Shown here piece by piece: positions 33,076 through 46,169 of a DNA stretch of 64,000 bases. The position numbers and the translations under genes are program-made. This DNA is from Paraspadella gotoi. Lineage: Eukaryota; Chaetognatha. Numbering within the stretch: position 1 is the stretch's first letter; each line of letters opens with the position of its first letter. The stretch spans positions 14,612,755 to 14,676,754 of the forward strand of contig CM119266.1 in assembly GCA_051294375.1 (NCBI GenBank), given 5' to 3'. The notes under the pieces are model-generated. The model saw only the letters and a program-made list of their open reading frames with translations, did no database searches and had not been told where the DNA came from.

Positions 33076-36000
33076 TAAATCGTTGTTGTTTATACAGCAT
33101 AAAAAAAAAAAAACAATTTAGAAGAAAGTTGGGAAAATGGGGCAAAGAGTTTATTAAAGGTGATTTTTTTTTAGAGGCAAGGAGTTAAGAAGAGCGGCTA
33201 TGAATAAGTATTTTAATTAATAAAATAATTGAGCAACAAAAGAAAAAAAATTTGCACCATGACTATTTTTGTTTTAAAAAAGTGTTTCTCTCTCTTTTGA
33301 ACAATCTCAATGTATATCCAGCTTTGAAAATTCAAAAGTGGAAAAATATCAAAAAGAATTTCTTTTAAAAAGAGGCGTTGAACGATGTTAAATCTTTCGG
33401 TGACCGTAATTAGAAAACAATTTTGCGGTTGATTTTTGTTTTTTTTTTTTGCGAAAAGATTATCATGCTTGTGTTAGTGATTCGATTGCTATTGAGGTGT
33501 CATGTTGATATCTAGTGAAAAGGCTTTATTTTTTCTTCGCCACAAATTTTATGCATAGTTTTCTGTAGTGTGCTTTGTTCGAAATACAAATCAAATCCAC
33601 GTAAACAAATCGAAAAAACCTTTTTTCGTTTTTTCATAAATAAACCCCATTTTGCGGGTTTTTTTTTTTTTTTTTTTTTTCCAAATCATCTGTAAAAACA
33701 GAATTAATAAAATTTTGATTAACATAAAAAAAACTTAGATGTAATGTAATTAAACAAGAAAAAAATTAAAAGGAAATGAACAGTGTAAAAGGAAAAACTG
33801 ACAAAGTTCTAAAACTAAAACAATTGCTTTTAGAGTAAAAAAATATTAAAGAAGAAAGATTATTTGTTCAGGATTTTTTGCAGTGTTTATCTAGCGTCAA
33901 CTTTTGTATATAAAATGTAACAAGCTCTTAAAACGATTTAAAAGAAAACACGTCACAGAAGAACAACTAATTGGAAGCGTGCGGATCGCATATAAATTTC
34001 TCGGTCTATTCAATTCAATGAGGCGCTATAGTAATAAATATTAATAATAGAAATCTTTTTTACATTCAAAAACGCCGAGTTAGTTAGATCGCGGTTGTTT
34101 GTCGCAAATGTACAATTGTTTCTCAAGAAATAAGTATAATTTTTTTTTTTTGCAATCGCGGCGCAACCCGTTGCAGAAATGGGATGGCATAATTTCCCGC
34201 TAAATTTATCAATACATTGATACAATTCGCCAAAAGGACTCGGGATTGAGGGTTCACGAACTTAAGTATTCTTCACACAATTTTTTCCCTTCCAAACTTG
34301 GGCTTTTTTTTCTTACGACGTAAAAAGTGATTTTGCTTTACATATTTTCAATGAGAACGTTAAAATTCAAATTTTAAACAGTATTTTGCGGTCGATATTG
34401 AGCGGGGTCCGTGTCCGGACTAGGGAAAGGGGACGTTGGAAAGGGTGGATTGGGGCGCCGGGATTTCGGGGCCAAAAGGCTGGTCATCCGCCGCGGACGA
34501 CTCTCGACGGTTCTGACTTTCATCGGTCCCTTCGAGGTCAGGGGTCAGGGTCCGACAAAATCCTCCTCCATCGGTCATCATTGGGCGTCCCCCCGGGGGT
34601 TGGATGAGCCAGCCCCCGGGGTGACCCACGAAAGTCCGCCCGGCGCCCCCCCAGGGGTTATAAACTCCGTGTGCGGCGCGGAGCGTGCATCGAGGGCGCG
34701 TTAGGGAGAGGAAATGGGTGCTGCAGCCCCGGTGAAGTCGCGTGGGGGTGGTGGTGGTGCAAAGTAGGATTGCGGCGGCGGCGGAAGTCCGCCGAGGTTC
34801 CAAGCATGTAGGAGGGTTCGAAGAATGGGCGGCGTCATTGGTCCGCCCGGGTTTTGCGGATTGATGGGATTGGTGGGGGTTGATGAGTGGTGAGGATATT
34901 GATGGTGCTGAGCGAGAGGTTGAGACGATGGCGGTGGCGCGCCGAACATGCCGCCACCTCCGGGCGCCACCGCACCTCCCAGTACTCCGCCGGCTCCGTT
35001 GCCGGTCCACCGCCGGGCCGTGTGGCGCGGGCGTTGTCTGCGAACCCGATCGGAAAGTCCCGAGAAATTGGGCGACGCGACGACGTCGGACGAGGACGTC
35101 GAGTGATGCTGCTGCTGATGGATTGGAGCGTCTTCTTGCTTAGACGCCCCCGGCGTCGTCTGCGTCCCCGCGGAGCGACGGCGGCGAGTGGCGCCGCCGG
35201 CCTAGCGAGGACGAGGACAGCGCGGCTGCAGGAGCCAGGTAGTTGGATCACGCCCAGGTTCTTCAAGCTGACGTCTGGCCGTGTCGTACCAACCCTGGGA
35301 GAAGGGAGAGAGATTTGGTTGAGGGGAAGATTGGAAATACTTCATAAAATTAATAAATTTCGTGATATTTTCATCATAATAGTACTTATAAAATTATTAA
35401 ACCAGTGGCTGCGCCAATACATTGCAAATCGCTGTATGGGGGTTAATTGTGACCGGCTTCTGCAGCATAAATAATATTTTTATAATTTAAAATAAAATTT
35501 TATAAATTTGGTTTTGCTTGAACTATTTTTAACTTTTCATTATTTTTTCAACTTGAAACCATTTTTTACAGTCCTTTTACATCACTCTAAAACTGTTTTT
35601 TTCAATAATTCTTTCCCCACACCCTCTTCCAGTCTTTTATTTTCACGCCCACATTCTTGATATTACTCTCTTCCATCCTATTGCCACTTCCCTTTCCCCC
35701 AACCCCTTCCCAAACCCCTTCCCATTACCTTGTAAGCCACGGGGTTAATGGGGCGACGGAATGCATGATCATCTCCACCCGGATCTTGCCTTCCATTCCT
35801 GAGCGCGGCTGCGCCCGGGCTGTGTGTACTGCCACGCAAATGAGGACCTGACCTCCAAGAGTTTGACGCTTGCGGACCAGGCCTGGTCGCAGAGCTCGTT
35901 CAGGGGTTTCGCACGCTCACCTGGCGGAAGGTGTGGGGTTGAAGCTTGGTTTTAATAATTTTAATTAATCATCTCATTCGGATCGATAATTAAAAAAAAA

Positions 36001-37633
36001 ATAAATAAATAAAATAAATTAATCACCAATTCAATCGTAAATCCAACACAATTAAATCACTAATGAACCAATACATCAATTAATAAATAAATAAATAAAA
36101 AAATATTTTAACAATAAATTAATTCAATCAATCCACCTTCAAATTCTGGAGAGTGATATTCTTTCCCGTCTTCGTCTATGAACGAGGGACCATTAGTGTC
36201 CTAGACGCGCGAACGCGGGCCCCCCCCCCACGTATCATCATTTCTTTGCGGTAAAGAGAAAACCGCCACCGCCGTCCGAGCGCTATTCTGGAGCACGATC
36301 GGTGTTTCCTTGAAGAATCCCCAAATCGGGCCCGCCGCTTCACCTGGAACCGGAGGGGAAATTTCGGGCGGGGAGCGGAGACCCGCCTGGCTGTCCCCGT
36401 GGTCCGGTTGTTGTGACAACGATTCGCGCGTGGTGTCGGCCTTTTTTGTGGTGTTTGCGTATATGGGGAATATCGTGTATTTACCGGAGTGATGGCGAAT
36501 TGTGCCCGGCGTACATTTTTTGGGTTTTGTGGGTTAGGTGTGGGAATCGGGATGAGCGCAGCGGGCGTGAACAAGAAAATTCGGGACGCTATCGGAGGAA
36601 GATGAGTGGTCGAGGGGTAAGATGCAGTTAGAGGTTTCGAAAAAGTTAGGTTAAGAGATTACAGCGCGGGAGAGGAGGGGCTTCATTCATGCAGCGAGCA
36701 TCGCACCGGTCGGGTAAGGGTGAATGGGGTAAGTTCGGTGCCGCACCTCAGCACGGCGCTGTCATGAACGTGGAAGGTGTTGACATGAACTAGCTAGTGT
36801 TATTTCTTTTGTGACTTGGTTCTGCTCTAACGTCTCATGGAACGGATTCGACCGCGTGGATCGATTTGCACAGAACGTTTAATAAAAGATTAGTTTCCCT
36901 TTTCTTTAAAAAAAAAAAAAACCTTCCGAGATTTCTCCTTAAATAAAAAAATACATTAGGCATTTCGCGCCGATATGTCTCACTGAAGAGAAAAAGAAGA
37001 GAAGAAAAAAAAAAACCGCAATGAAAAAAAAATATGAATCATTCCGGTTCCATCAAAAGACATGAAGCAGAAATGAAGTCGATATAGACGACAGACGAAT
37101 GACAGACAGATGGGTTGTGAAGAGATGAATAAAAAAGATGATGGAGGAGAGAAAGAGTTTTTGGATGAGAAATAAAGAATAGTGTATATTTTTGAAAGTA
37201 AAAAAGAAGAAAAAGAGAAAAAATATTTAATGAATAATAATGAAAATTATTGCAAAAATCTGGTAGGACCGAAAAAATATTTAATATTCCGAGAAGCAAA
37301 AAAATAATTCAAATATATTAAGCCCTTCAAGGGGAACAAAGAAAATTAAGGAATAAAAAATATTAAAAGAAAAATAATTTAAACAAATTAAAGAAAAATA
37401 GACCGGAAAAAGGGGGATGAAATAAAATCGAATTCGGAACGAATATACATGCGAGAAGCCGAAAGAGAGAAAATAGAAGCTAAGGGAAGTCGGGGGGGGC
37501 GTAGCAAGGGGGGGGTGATAAGCGCGACAGCGGCCAACTGGCGGGAAAGCGGATACGAGAGAACGAAAGGAAAGACTTAATCTGATTGTCGCTTTTATTA
37601 GGAATAAGATTAATGTTAATATATTTCCTCTCA

Positions 37634-37691
<58 letters not shown>

Positions 37692-38031
37692 CCTCTCTCT
37701 CTTCTCTCTTCTCTATTTTCCTTCTCATCTCTCCCTTCGCATCGACATGCCATTTTTATGAGTCTAAAAGGGCGGCACGCGCCATAATCGCGCCGCTGGC
37801 CTTTACGTGCACCGAGCGCACGCGGGCGCCTCGTAACGCGTGCCGCATGCGAATGAGGCGCTTGGCCCAACCGGGGCGTCCGTTTTTAAAGAGCGGCCCA
37901 GACGAGGCCTTCGATCGAGACGGAAGATGTAGTTTTTACTCGAATCGTAAAATTCTTATCTCCGCACGTGAAAATACTTTTTTTTTACGGTTGCTTTCTT
38001 TCTCTTCCTCTCTCTCTCTGTCTCTCTCTCT

Positions 38032-38073
<42 letters not shown>

Positions 38074-41000
38074 TCTCTCTCTTACTCTCCTCTCTCTACT
38101 CTCTCTCTCTCAGTTTTTTTTAAACTAAAATCTATGATAGATAGATCTTTAGCAGAGTTTCGTTCGAGAGGCTGACATTCATTCTTTAGCGTTCCTGTCG
38201 CTCGTGTTTTCTTTTTCCTCGTTTCCTTTTTGTTTCTTTTTCTTTTCTGTTCTTTGTTGTTTAGTTCCTTTATTTCTTTTCTTTCTTTATTTCGTTCTTG
38301 TTTCTATGTTCCTCTTTCCTTCTACTCTCTTTGGTTATAAGCCCATTAATGCGTAAATTCAATGATAAGAATGTCCAATAGCGTAATGGATCTGCAGGAA
38401 TATCTCTCTGCTCTTCTCGCTCTCTCTCCTCCGCGCCTCACTTCTTCGCCTTTTTTTTTATTGAAGGGTACGTTTTGCAACGATTCGAGTTCGCCCCAAG
38501 GAGGGCGTTTCTACGCGCAACTTCCCTTGGACGCCCGCCGTTTATATTTATAACGAGAAGATGTCGATGCTTTCTTACAAGCGATTCACAACATCCTTGC
38601 TAGATGCGAAAACTGCACCGTGGTCTTTGTTGCGTAATGGCCGCCCAAGCTTCAGAGCTGATTTCGTGAAAAGCGAGCAATGCGGAGAAATAATGGGAGG
38701 GACTACAGTCCGGGTTTAAAAAGTTTAGAACAAAGCTTTTTGTAAGGGACGATGAAAGCTTCGCCCAGCTATAAGACGAAAAGACACAAATGTCAATAAC
38801 AAAAGACTGACATTAACGATTTAAACATATCATCAGCTTTTCCCTCTCTAGCCGCCGCCAGCGATCGAGGCCAAGTCTCCGCCCAAGAGGTTTTTTAAAA
38901 AACTTCACGCGCGCCGTGGTCACGTGATTCGAGATATAAATTTAAAGGCGGTCATTTCGTTTTTATACTTGGCGCGACTCGTGGAGATTGGAAACGGGAG
39001 CGAGAGGAAATTAAACTTAAATGTTCAAGCGAACGCGGATGATTTGAGGGAAGATATTCTCTCTCATCTCTCCTCTTCTTCTCTCGTCTCTTCTCTCTCT
39101 CTTCTCTCTCTCTTCTCTCTCCTCTCTCTCTTCTCTCTCTCTCTTCTCTCTCTCTCTCTCTCATTCCTATTTTCCCTCTCGACGACCAGGTCATTCAATC
39201 CCCGCCATACAAACCAGACAGGTAATAAGAAGACCACTTTCACGCAGACTCAGACTCAGAATTGAATAAATATGAAAAACACTTTTTCCTCTCCAATTTA
39301 TTTCATAGACCTTCGGTTGACATTTGGGAAGGCGGTGGCAATTAAGAGAAACCGCACGAAATTATTTCAAGCCGATCGGGAAAAACGACGCGGCGGCATT
39401 GTTTGCGGCATTTGTCGACGCGGTTTGCGGCATTTTGTCGGCGGGATTTTACGGCATTTTATCGGCGGTATTTCTAGGGGGGGCCCCCGGGCGCCCCCAT
39501 TTTTTTTCTTACTTTTTTTTCTTTACCTAGGAAATAACGTGGAATCAAATTGAATTCGTGATTTTTTAAATTCTAAAGATTAGCGAATATCTCTGAATCC
39601 GTCGTAGTTGTTTATGTTTTTCCTTGTGGTTCTGTTTTAGGTTTCATCCTTCTCCTCATTGGTTTTGATTTTTAATTACTGTCCCAGTTTTCAGTATTTA
39701 CAGGGTCCACTTCACCAGACGCCGCCTCCTTAACCCTCCTATTTTACAATTCTATTTTTATTTTAACAAAAATTAAAACGCGCAAACTTTTCTCAGGGAC
39801 TCCTGAACTACTCTTCCGTCAAATAGTAGTATAGTATTCACTCTCTTCCCGCCGTTTTTAAAATCCTTTGCGCCATCCCAATCCAGTATCACGACTCAAG
39901 TCGCCGATCGACTTGGCGCTCATTCCCCCCCCTTCTTTCTTATTGCGTCGTTCGCGGCGCCTTTTTTCTTGCGTCGTTTCCCCGTCACGGGCGTCGCCTT
40001 TCTCGGGCGCGCGCGATTCGCGACGATTAAAAATGGAAAACGGCGCCAAAAGTTTTATTGTTTGAGTGTAAGGCATTGTGTCATAAATTATCGCCGTTCG
40101 CTGGCAAATTGGGAATTTCGATGAGATGACGACGAGGGTCCGGCTGTGGGGGGGGGGCGGGTGAGGGGAATTGTATCGGAGTGCGCGGGAAAGACTGGAG
40201 GGGAGGGAATCTGTCGTGCGGCCCGGAGGTTACGGGTAGAAAAACGCAGAGCGGGATTGATTAGAAGAATTTCCTCCAATCATCTGTAACGCTTGATACA
40301 GATTCGCGAAATCGTCGGGAAATTGTGTCCGTTTCGATCATGTCCCTGGCTTTTTGTAACAATGACCAAGACATAACGATGACAATTAACAATGACACAG
40401 TGACAATGTGCGTTGGAGTTTCTTGAGCGGGACCTTCTCGTGGGCGCTAGTTATTTTTTTTTTTTCTATTCTCTCTTTTCAATCGTAACCAGGATTCGAG
40501 GGAGAACGTAAACAGGGAAACACGGTTCACGGTTTCGTCTTTTATGTTACTCCATCGTTTTGGTTCATCTTTCCGTCGCGCCTTTTGTTTTTATGTCGTC
40601 GTGTTCGTCGTTCAACCTCGTCTCAGTTTCACCGTAAATATAGATGACGTCATCCGCTTATCGCGAAAGATTAAACCGCTTCGCTGATTCGGGAAAAGCC
40701 GAAAGCGGGAACGGACATTCGGGCTCAGGACTTAATTTATCGTACGAAAGAAAAAAAACTATATTTGCCGTTGAACGTTGTGCAATTTTATTTTTCTTTT
40801 TCTTAAATGTTGTACATATTATAAATAATATTGTAGAAAAGTATAAAAAAGCCAAAGAGGAAAGATGAGGAAAAAAAACCTTTTATGCAAGATGATCTGA
40901 CAGGGTTCTGCTTAAGATAGATTGGTAATAATGTGACGTGACAAACAGAACAAAAACAGACTTGAAATACAGCACTATTTGCAACGACATATATGTAATA

Positions 41001-44000
41001 CCGGCACAAAAGGCATGATTGGGTGAAAGCGTGGGTTCCGGTTGATACGATCTCTTCGATGTCGGGTGTGAAGTTGCGAAGAATAAATATAACTAATGAT
41101 ACGTTTCATTTACAATTTATCAACATATGTCAAACTTCTTGTCTCCGCGACATTGAATGTTCGTTTGTTTTTTTTTTTTACTACCACTACGAAGGGTGGC
41201 GCGTTTTTATCGTTTCTTCGTCTTTTGTTTCGTGCGACAAAAAAACAATTTACATTTATTTTTTTTTTTAAATTTGAAACAAAATTTTGGCACACGTAAA
41301 TAAAAAGACACCACGAAAAGAAGCTTGATAGAAGTATTTGGTAAAACTTGATTTAACGATAGCACTTCCTTCGAAGATGTCCGGCACGTAACCTCAGAAC
41401 TGTGGACTCTTAACCCCAGGACGGGCCGTTGGGGAGTGCTCGACCAGGGGGTTTACCCACGAGCCCGAAACCCCCAGCCAGTCCTTCACCATGGACACCT
41501 CACCGAAAGGGCACCTGGGAATTTGTAGGCGGGAGAAATAGGGAGGGGAGGTGAGGTTCGGGGTGGTGAGTGAGGGGATAGCGGAGGAGGATTGGAGGTG
41601 AGGGAGGGAAAGATGGAAAATTGAGGAGGGAGAGAGTGTGATTCAGAGATGCATCGCCGATGGGATAGAAATGCATACGATGAGAATCGATTTATAGTAG
41701 AAGATTCATACAACCGGTTTAAGTTACTAAGTAAACCACCTTATAAAAAAAAACTAACCCAAATATTTCATTTTAACTTTTTTCGAAAATAAATATAAAT
41801 TATAATAATATAATTCTTATCTCTCGCTAATTTAATTGAATAGTATTTTATGGAAAAAAAACTATTTGCGTAATTAAATTTAGTTATCCATGGCATCAAT
41901 ATGAAGCAGTAATTTTTTCAAAAGTAATTACTCAGTTAAACTATTAATACTCAAACAGAATGTCCTAGAGGAAAAAAATTTTCAAGTATTTTTTAACCTC
42001 TTGTATTATAAGGTCCTGGAGTTGACTGGACCAATTTTTTTTAAAATTATACAATAATGATTCCTTTTTTCAAAAGTCCTTATCCCATTCTGAATTTAAA
42101 AAAAAAAAACATAAATACTATGCCTATGAATTAAGCGACTAAAAAGTATCTCGCGTTTTTGGTAATTAGATCTTTAAAATGGTTTTTTGAAGCGACTCAA
42201 CATAAAGCTCATTGAATGGCTTGGACCAATTTTCTTTTAACTTATACATTATATTTTTTATTTCAAAATCTAAATTTTATCAGTCATAATTTTTATAATA
42301 TGTGCCGAAAATGCAGCGTTACTTAATGTTTGAGAGTGTCCTATTTTTTGCACCAGAACTTACAATTTTGATCGCAAACGTTACTTGTCTTGCGTTTTTA
42401 ATTAGTCATCGGAAAATTCATTTGCAAAATGTGAAACGAAAGAAGCCAGCAATTGTTGTTCCCCGATGGATTCAATTTGTTACTTAACGACATCTTCGGC
42501 TTTTATAGTTTAATAAGTTTAAAACCAATTTGTTTTTGATCGCTTCGACTACAAATTAAAATTAATACTCTAATTAACCATTATAAGCATCTTCCACTGT
42601 TTGCTATTCTCAATGTCAGAAATTATTGAAAAAGTAACCCTGTGCTCAAATCAAGCATAAATTCATTAAATCATATAATTAAATTTTGAAGGGCCATTTC
42701 TCTTGGCCTTATAACATTCCTTACTTGTTCACAGTTGTGGTTGTTGGCCAAAACCCTCTTACTAAGAGTCTTAGCTTCATACTTACTTGTGCCAGTATTG
42801 TGTATTGAATTCCGCTTTACTCCTTGTTCTCACTAATTATATCAGTTTGTTATAATTCTTTTGATACATTTAATTTTTTATATTAATTTTCAATTTTACA
42901 ATTACATCTTGCTCTTCTAACTCTTCAATTAAAATTACAATTACATTTTTGGTTCTTAACCCTAGAAACATTTCAATAAATCTTCAACAATATTTCCCAT
43001 TGAATTCCTGACAATCTCAACCCAAAAACTCACCCCGGTTTGCCGCCATTCCATAAGTCCCGGGTTCATTGCCCATAAACATGATGTGCTTGGGCGTGCT
43101 GCAGAACTTCTTGAACGAAGCAGGAGTGGGGTTCGAACGCGTAGTCGACGGGGTTGTAGATGTGCGTGACGGTTGCGGCTGTATTTCCAAGTTTGCTTGG
43201 AGAATTGCAGAGACGCAGTTCCGTCTCCAGGAACTTGACGGTACGATTCGGAGGAGATGTCGACGTTGTCCAGCTTCCCGAGGTCCACGGTTTGAGGATG
43301 GCCGGTGCTTCCGCCGTCGACGCCGGATTCCCGCCGCTCGGCGTTCCTCCCGGAGTCGTCGTCGGCTTCTGACCCGTAGCGGCGCCCATGACGCCCGCGG
43401 CGCCCCCGTACCGGCGCCCCCCGAGCCCCGCTCGGCGAGACTTCGGTCAAGCGCGGCGAGGAGGACGACCCGAAGCCGCCGATGGCTGCCCGCCGCCGCC
43501 GCCGCTGGCGAAGGCTTCACCGCCGACGTTGCCCGACTTGGGGTGGTCGATGGCGGACGCGTTAGGACGCCAACGACGACAGCCGTGCGGTGCCGCCGCT
43601 GCCCACCGCGTTCATGTGATGCGGGGCGGCGGGCCAGCTCTAGGTGAAAACCGGCTTGCGGCGCGCGGCTGCAGGCGGCTAGGGCTGGCGGCGGCGGCGA
43701 CCCGAAGGAACGAAGTTGTCCTGAGGCGGCATGAAGGCCTGCGGCGGCTGCAGGGCCCGAGAGGCGCGAGGGTAGGTGCCGAGGGCGCGGCGGAGGCCCG
43801 ACCCTTGGGGTGGTGGTTGATTGGGGGCGTGGTGATGACTAGCGCGGAGTGTTAGAATGGGTTAGACGAGATCGTAGTAGGTTGCGCCCGCTGCGCGACG
43901 TCAACGTAAGTAAAGGATTCCGCCGCGGCCGCGCTTGCTTCAGAGGCGTAGCCCGGGTGTTCGCGGCGGCGGCGGCTGCGCGTGCGAAAAAAGTTCTCGC

Positions 44001-45340
44001 GGCGCGGCCGCGGAGCTCTGGTTTGCAAGCGGGCGGCGTACATGACGCCTCGACGAAGAACGGCGGTAAAAGAGTTGAAGGGATTTCTGCGGCGACGGGG
44101 AGATGGAGATCCGGCGAAGTTGGCCGTGTGCGGCCGGAGGCGGCGGCGGCGGCCAAGGCGTTGTTACACGTTGTTCTTGAGGCCTGAGAGGTGAGGAGGA
44201 AAGGAGGCGGCGAAGGGAAGAGGAAGAGGGGGCAACAGAGTTGAGGCTTTGGAGAGAGGACGTCAACGACGGACGAAGACGACGTCGTTTTCGCTGACGA
44301 GAATCGTCTCGTCGGCGGGCGTCGTCGTTTTTGGAGACGTCGGAGGCGGCTTGGGTTGGAGTCAGGAGGGGTGTGGGGGTTGGTGGAAGAATTAAGGTGG
44401 AAGAGATATGGAGAGAAAAAAGGGACACGTTTGGGTTGTGTTACGAAATGTTATTAATAAAATTTAAAAAGTACGGCTGAGGAAGAGTGAGAAAACGGAA
44501 AGCATTAATGATCCACTAGAATTGTGTGTGAAAAAAAAAATCCTTTTCAATTACTCTCTTGATTTACAGTAGCTCAAATGCTTCTACTACAATGCTACTA
44601 CAGTTTTCCTATCAACGCTTTTTTCTACACTCTCATCACATTCCTCGAAAAACTCACCGCTGATGCTGAACGGCGACTGATTCCTCCGGTCGACGAGGAA
44701 TGACCCGGACTAGAAATCCTAGCGCTGCCGCCGCCGGGTGCTGCCGCCGCCCGCGCGATCGCAGCGGATCCGCAGGGTGTGGGCGTGACGCCGCCTCCGG
44801 AAGTGACGACGGCTTGACCGAGGAACGAGGCGGCGAAGCCGAGCCATTCTCCGTGCCAGAGTCGCTTGGCGAGGGATTGGTAGTCTCGCAGCGGTGCGCG
44901 TTCGCCGACACCGTCGCGCACGAACCGAGGCGGCGGACGTCGTGTCGGATCCTGATTGGGAGGGTAGTGGGAAAGAGTAAGGTAAATGGTAAGGTACTTT
45001 AACATGAACCAGAATGATAGTTCCTTTCACGGACGCTTTCTTTTAATTTAAAATTTTGATTAAAATTACAACAATCAGATTCGCCATCTCTCAGAAATTC
45101 AAAAATTTCGCACTTGAAAGATTCGTTGAAAGAAAAATGAACCAACGAACGTAGGAAAACTGGGCTCAATATTCTACTATTAATAAATTTTAAGTCTCTT
45201 CACTCACTCGTGAAAAAATATTAAAAGAAACTTGTCATTTAATGCTAAGCAATAAGTTTCGACGCGGGAGATATTTTTATGACCCCGTTACTAAAAAAAA
45301 TTAAAAAGAAATAAATGAAAATGTTGAGAGAATATGGAGA
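33076..45340. repeat. Copy C of the SMUG1 locus (12.3-kb repeat, unit 2)
   Basis: Begins at the same base as copy B (TAAATCGTTGTTGTTTATAC) and is identical to it for 11,849 bp, up to 44,924. It then continues through the upstream side of SMUG1 exon 1 to 45,340, where a 25-N gap follows. The tail 44,925-45,325 is a third, slightly different version of 32,660-33,070. Only this copy gives the natural right flank of the locus. Confidence 0.93.
34578..44951 (-). pseudogene. SMUG1: SMUG1, frameshifted copy C
   Basis: Same broken reading frames as copy B at +12,295: exon 6 from 34,578, exon 5 35,729-35,920, exon 3 41,393-41,514, exon 2 from 43,034. It is useful because exon 1 is complete on its 5' side. 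The exon 44,658-44,951 follows an acceptor (CTCCCAATCAG before GATCCG) and reads RFVRDGVGERAPLRDYQSLA then KRLWHGEWLGFAASFLGQAV before Gly/Ser-rich sequence. This is the most N-terminal SMUG1 sequence visible. An in-frame ATG at 45,005 exists, but the acceptor suggests more exons upstream. Confidence 0.85.
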
Positions 45341-45365
45341 NNNNNNNNNNNNNNNNNNNNNNNNN
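45341..45365. other. Assembly gap (25 N) entering a GA tract
   Basis: Twenty-five Ns followed by (GA)n to 45,394. A collapsed or unsequenced GA microsatellite is the likely cause. Confidence 0.95.
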
Positions 45366-45394
<29 letters not shown>

Positions 45395-45398
<4 letters not shown>

Positions 45399-46169
45399 TT
45401 CCCTTTTCCTATCTCGCAATAAAATGACGGGACCTAAAATATTCAGAAATTCTAGATGGAATGATTTCTATCATCTCGTAAAAATGAAGCGTAGAACCTG
45501 ATATAATCGCTGAGCGGAAAGAATTTATCTCTATATTTTTTATTTAATATCTTTTTTTTTCTCTGAGAATTAAATTTTTAAGGACCAGCTCGAATTTTTT
45601 TTTCAGTTTAAGAAAAAAGTACTGGGTCTTTGAGGGCGCCGACTACAGAGTTTTTTTTTTGACTTTTAAACAGCAAAGAGTGAAAAATATGAATAAGATT
45701 ATAAATGTGAGGCATAAAGAAAGAATAAGCTAAAAGGGAGAAAGAAAGAATGAAGGAAATGATGAAGAAAGGAAAAAAGGAGAAAAAAAAAGAAAAGAAA
45801 AGGAAAAAAAGAGAAAGGAACGCAAGGAGTACTATGTGCAAAATGTGAGTTCTCGAATTTCCATAATTTCGTATTTTCGTTTCTTTCTCCCGCCCGCTCC
45901 CGGCTCCCTATTGTACCAAAGGCAGAGCGATAAGCGTTTTTCTTCTGTTTATGCTAGAGCTGTATATTGAAGGCCTGAAGCCCGTTTTAGCTACGAGGCT
46001 CACACTGATCGTTATATGACTTTCCTGCTTGTAATAACTACGCAGTCTAGACATTATTCGAAGCATGACGGTCTCGCAGATATAATGACTACCATGCTTC
46101 ATGAGAAAATCTCCGAATTCGCTTAGACGTACTCGCACAGGTGCGAGTTTTACTACATCGAGAGATATT
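45395..46169. other. Non-coding AT-rich interval
   Basis: No gene seen. A-rich and GAAA-rich stretch at about 45,720-45,830; otherwise nothing I can name. Confidence 0.6.

Noticed and set aside
22283-44951. Two extra SMUG1 paralogues
   Set aside because: Shared identical errors, arbitrary junctions and broken frames indicate duplicated low-quality sequence rather than gene family members.
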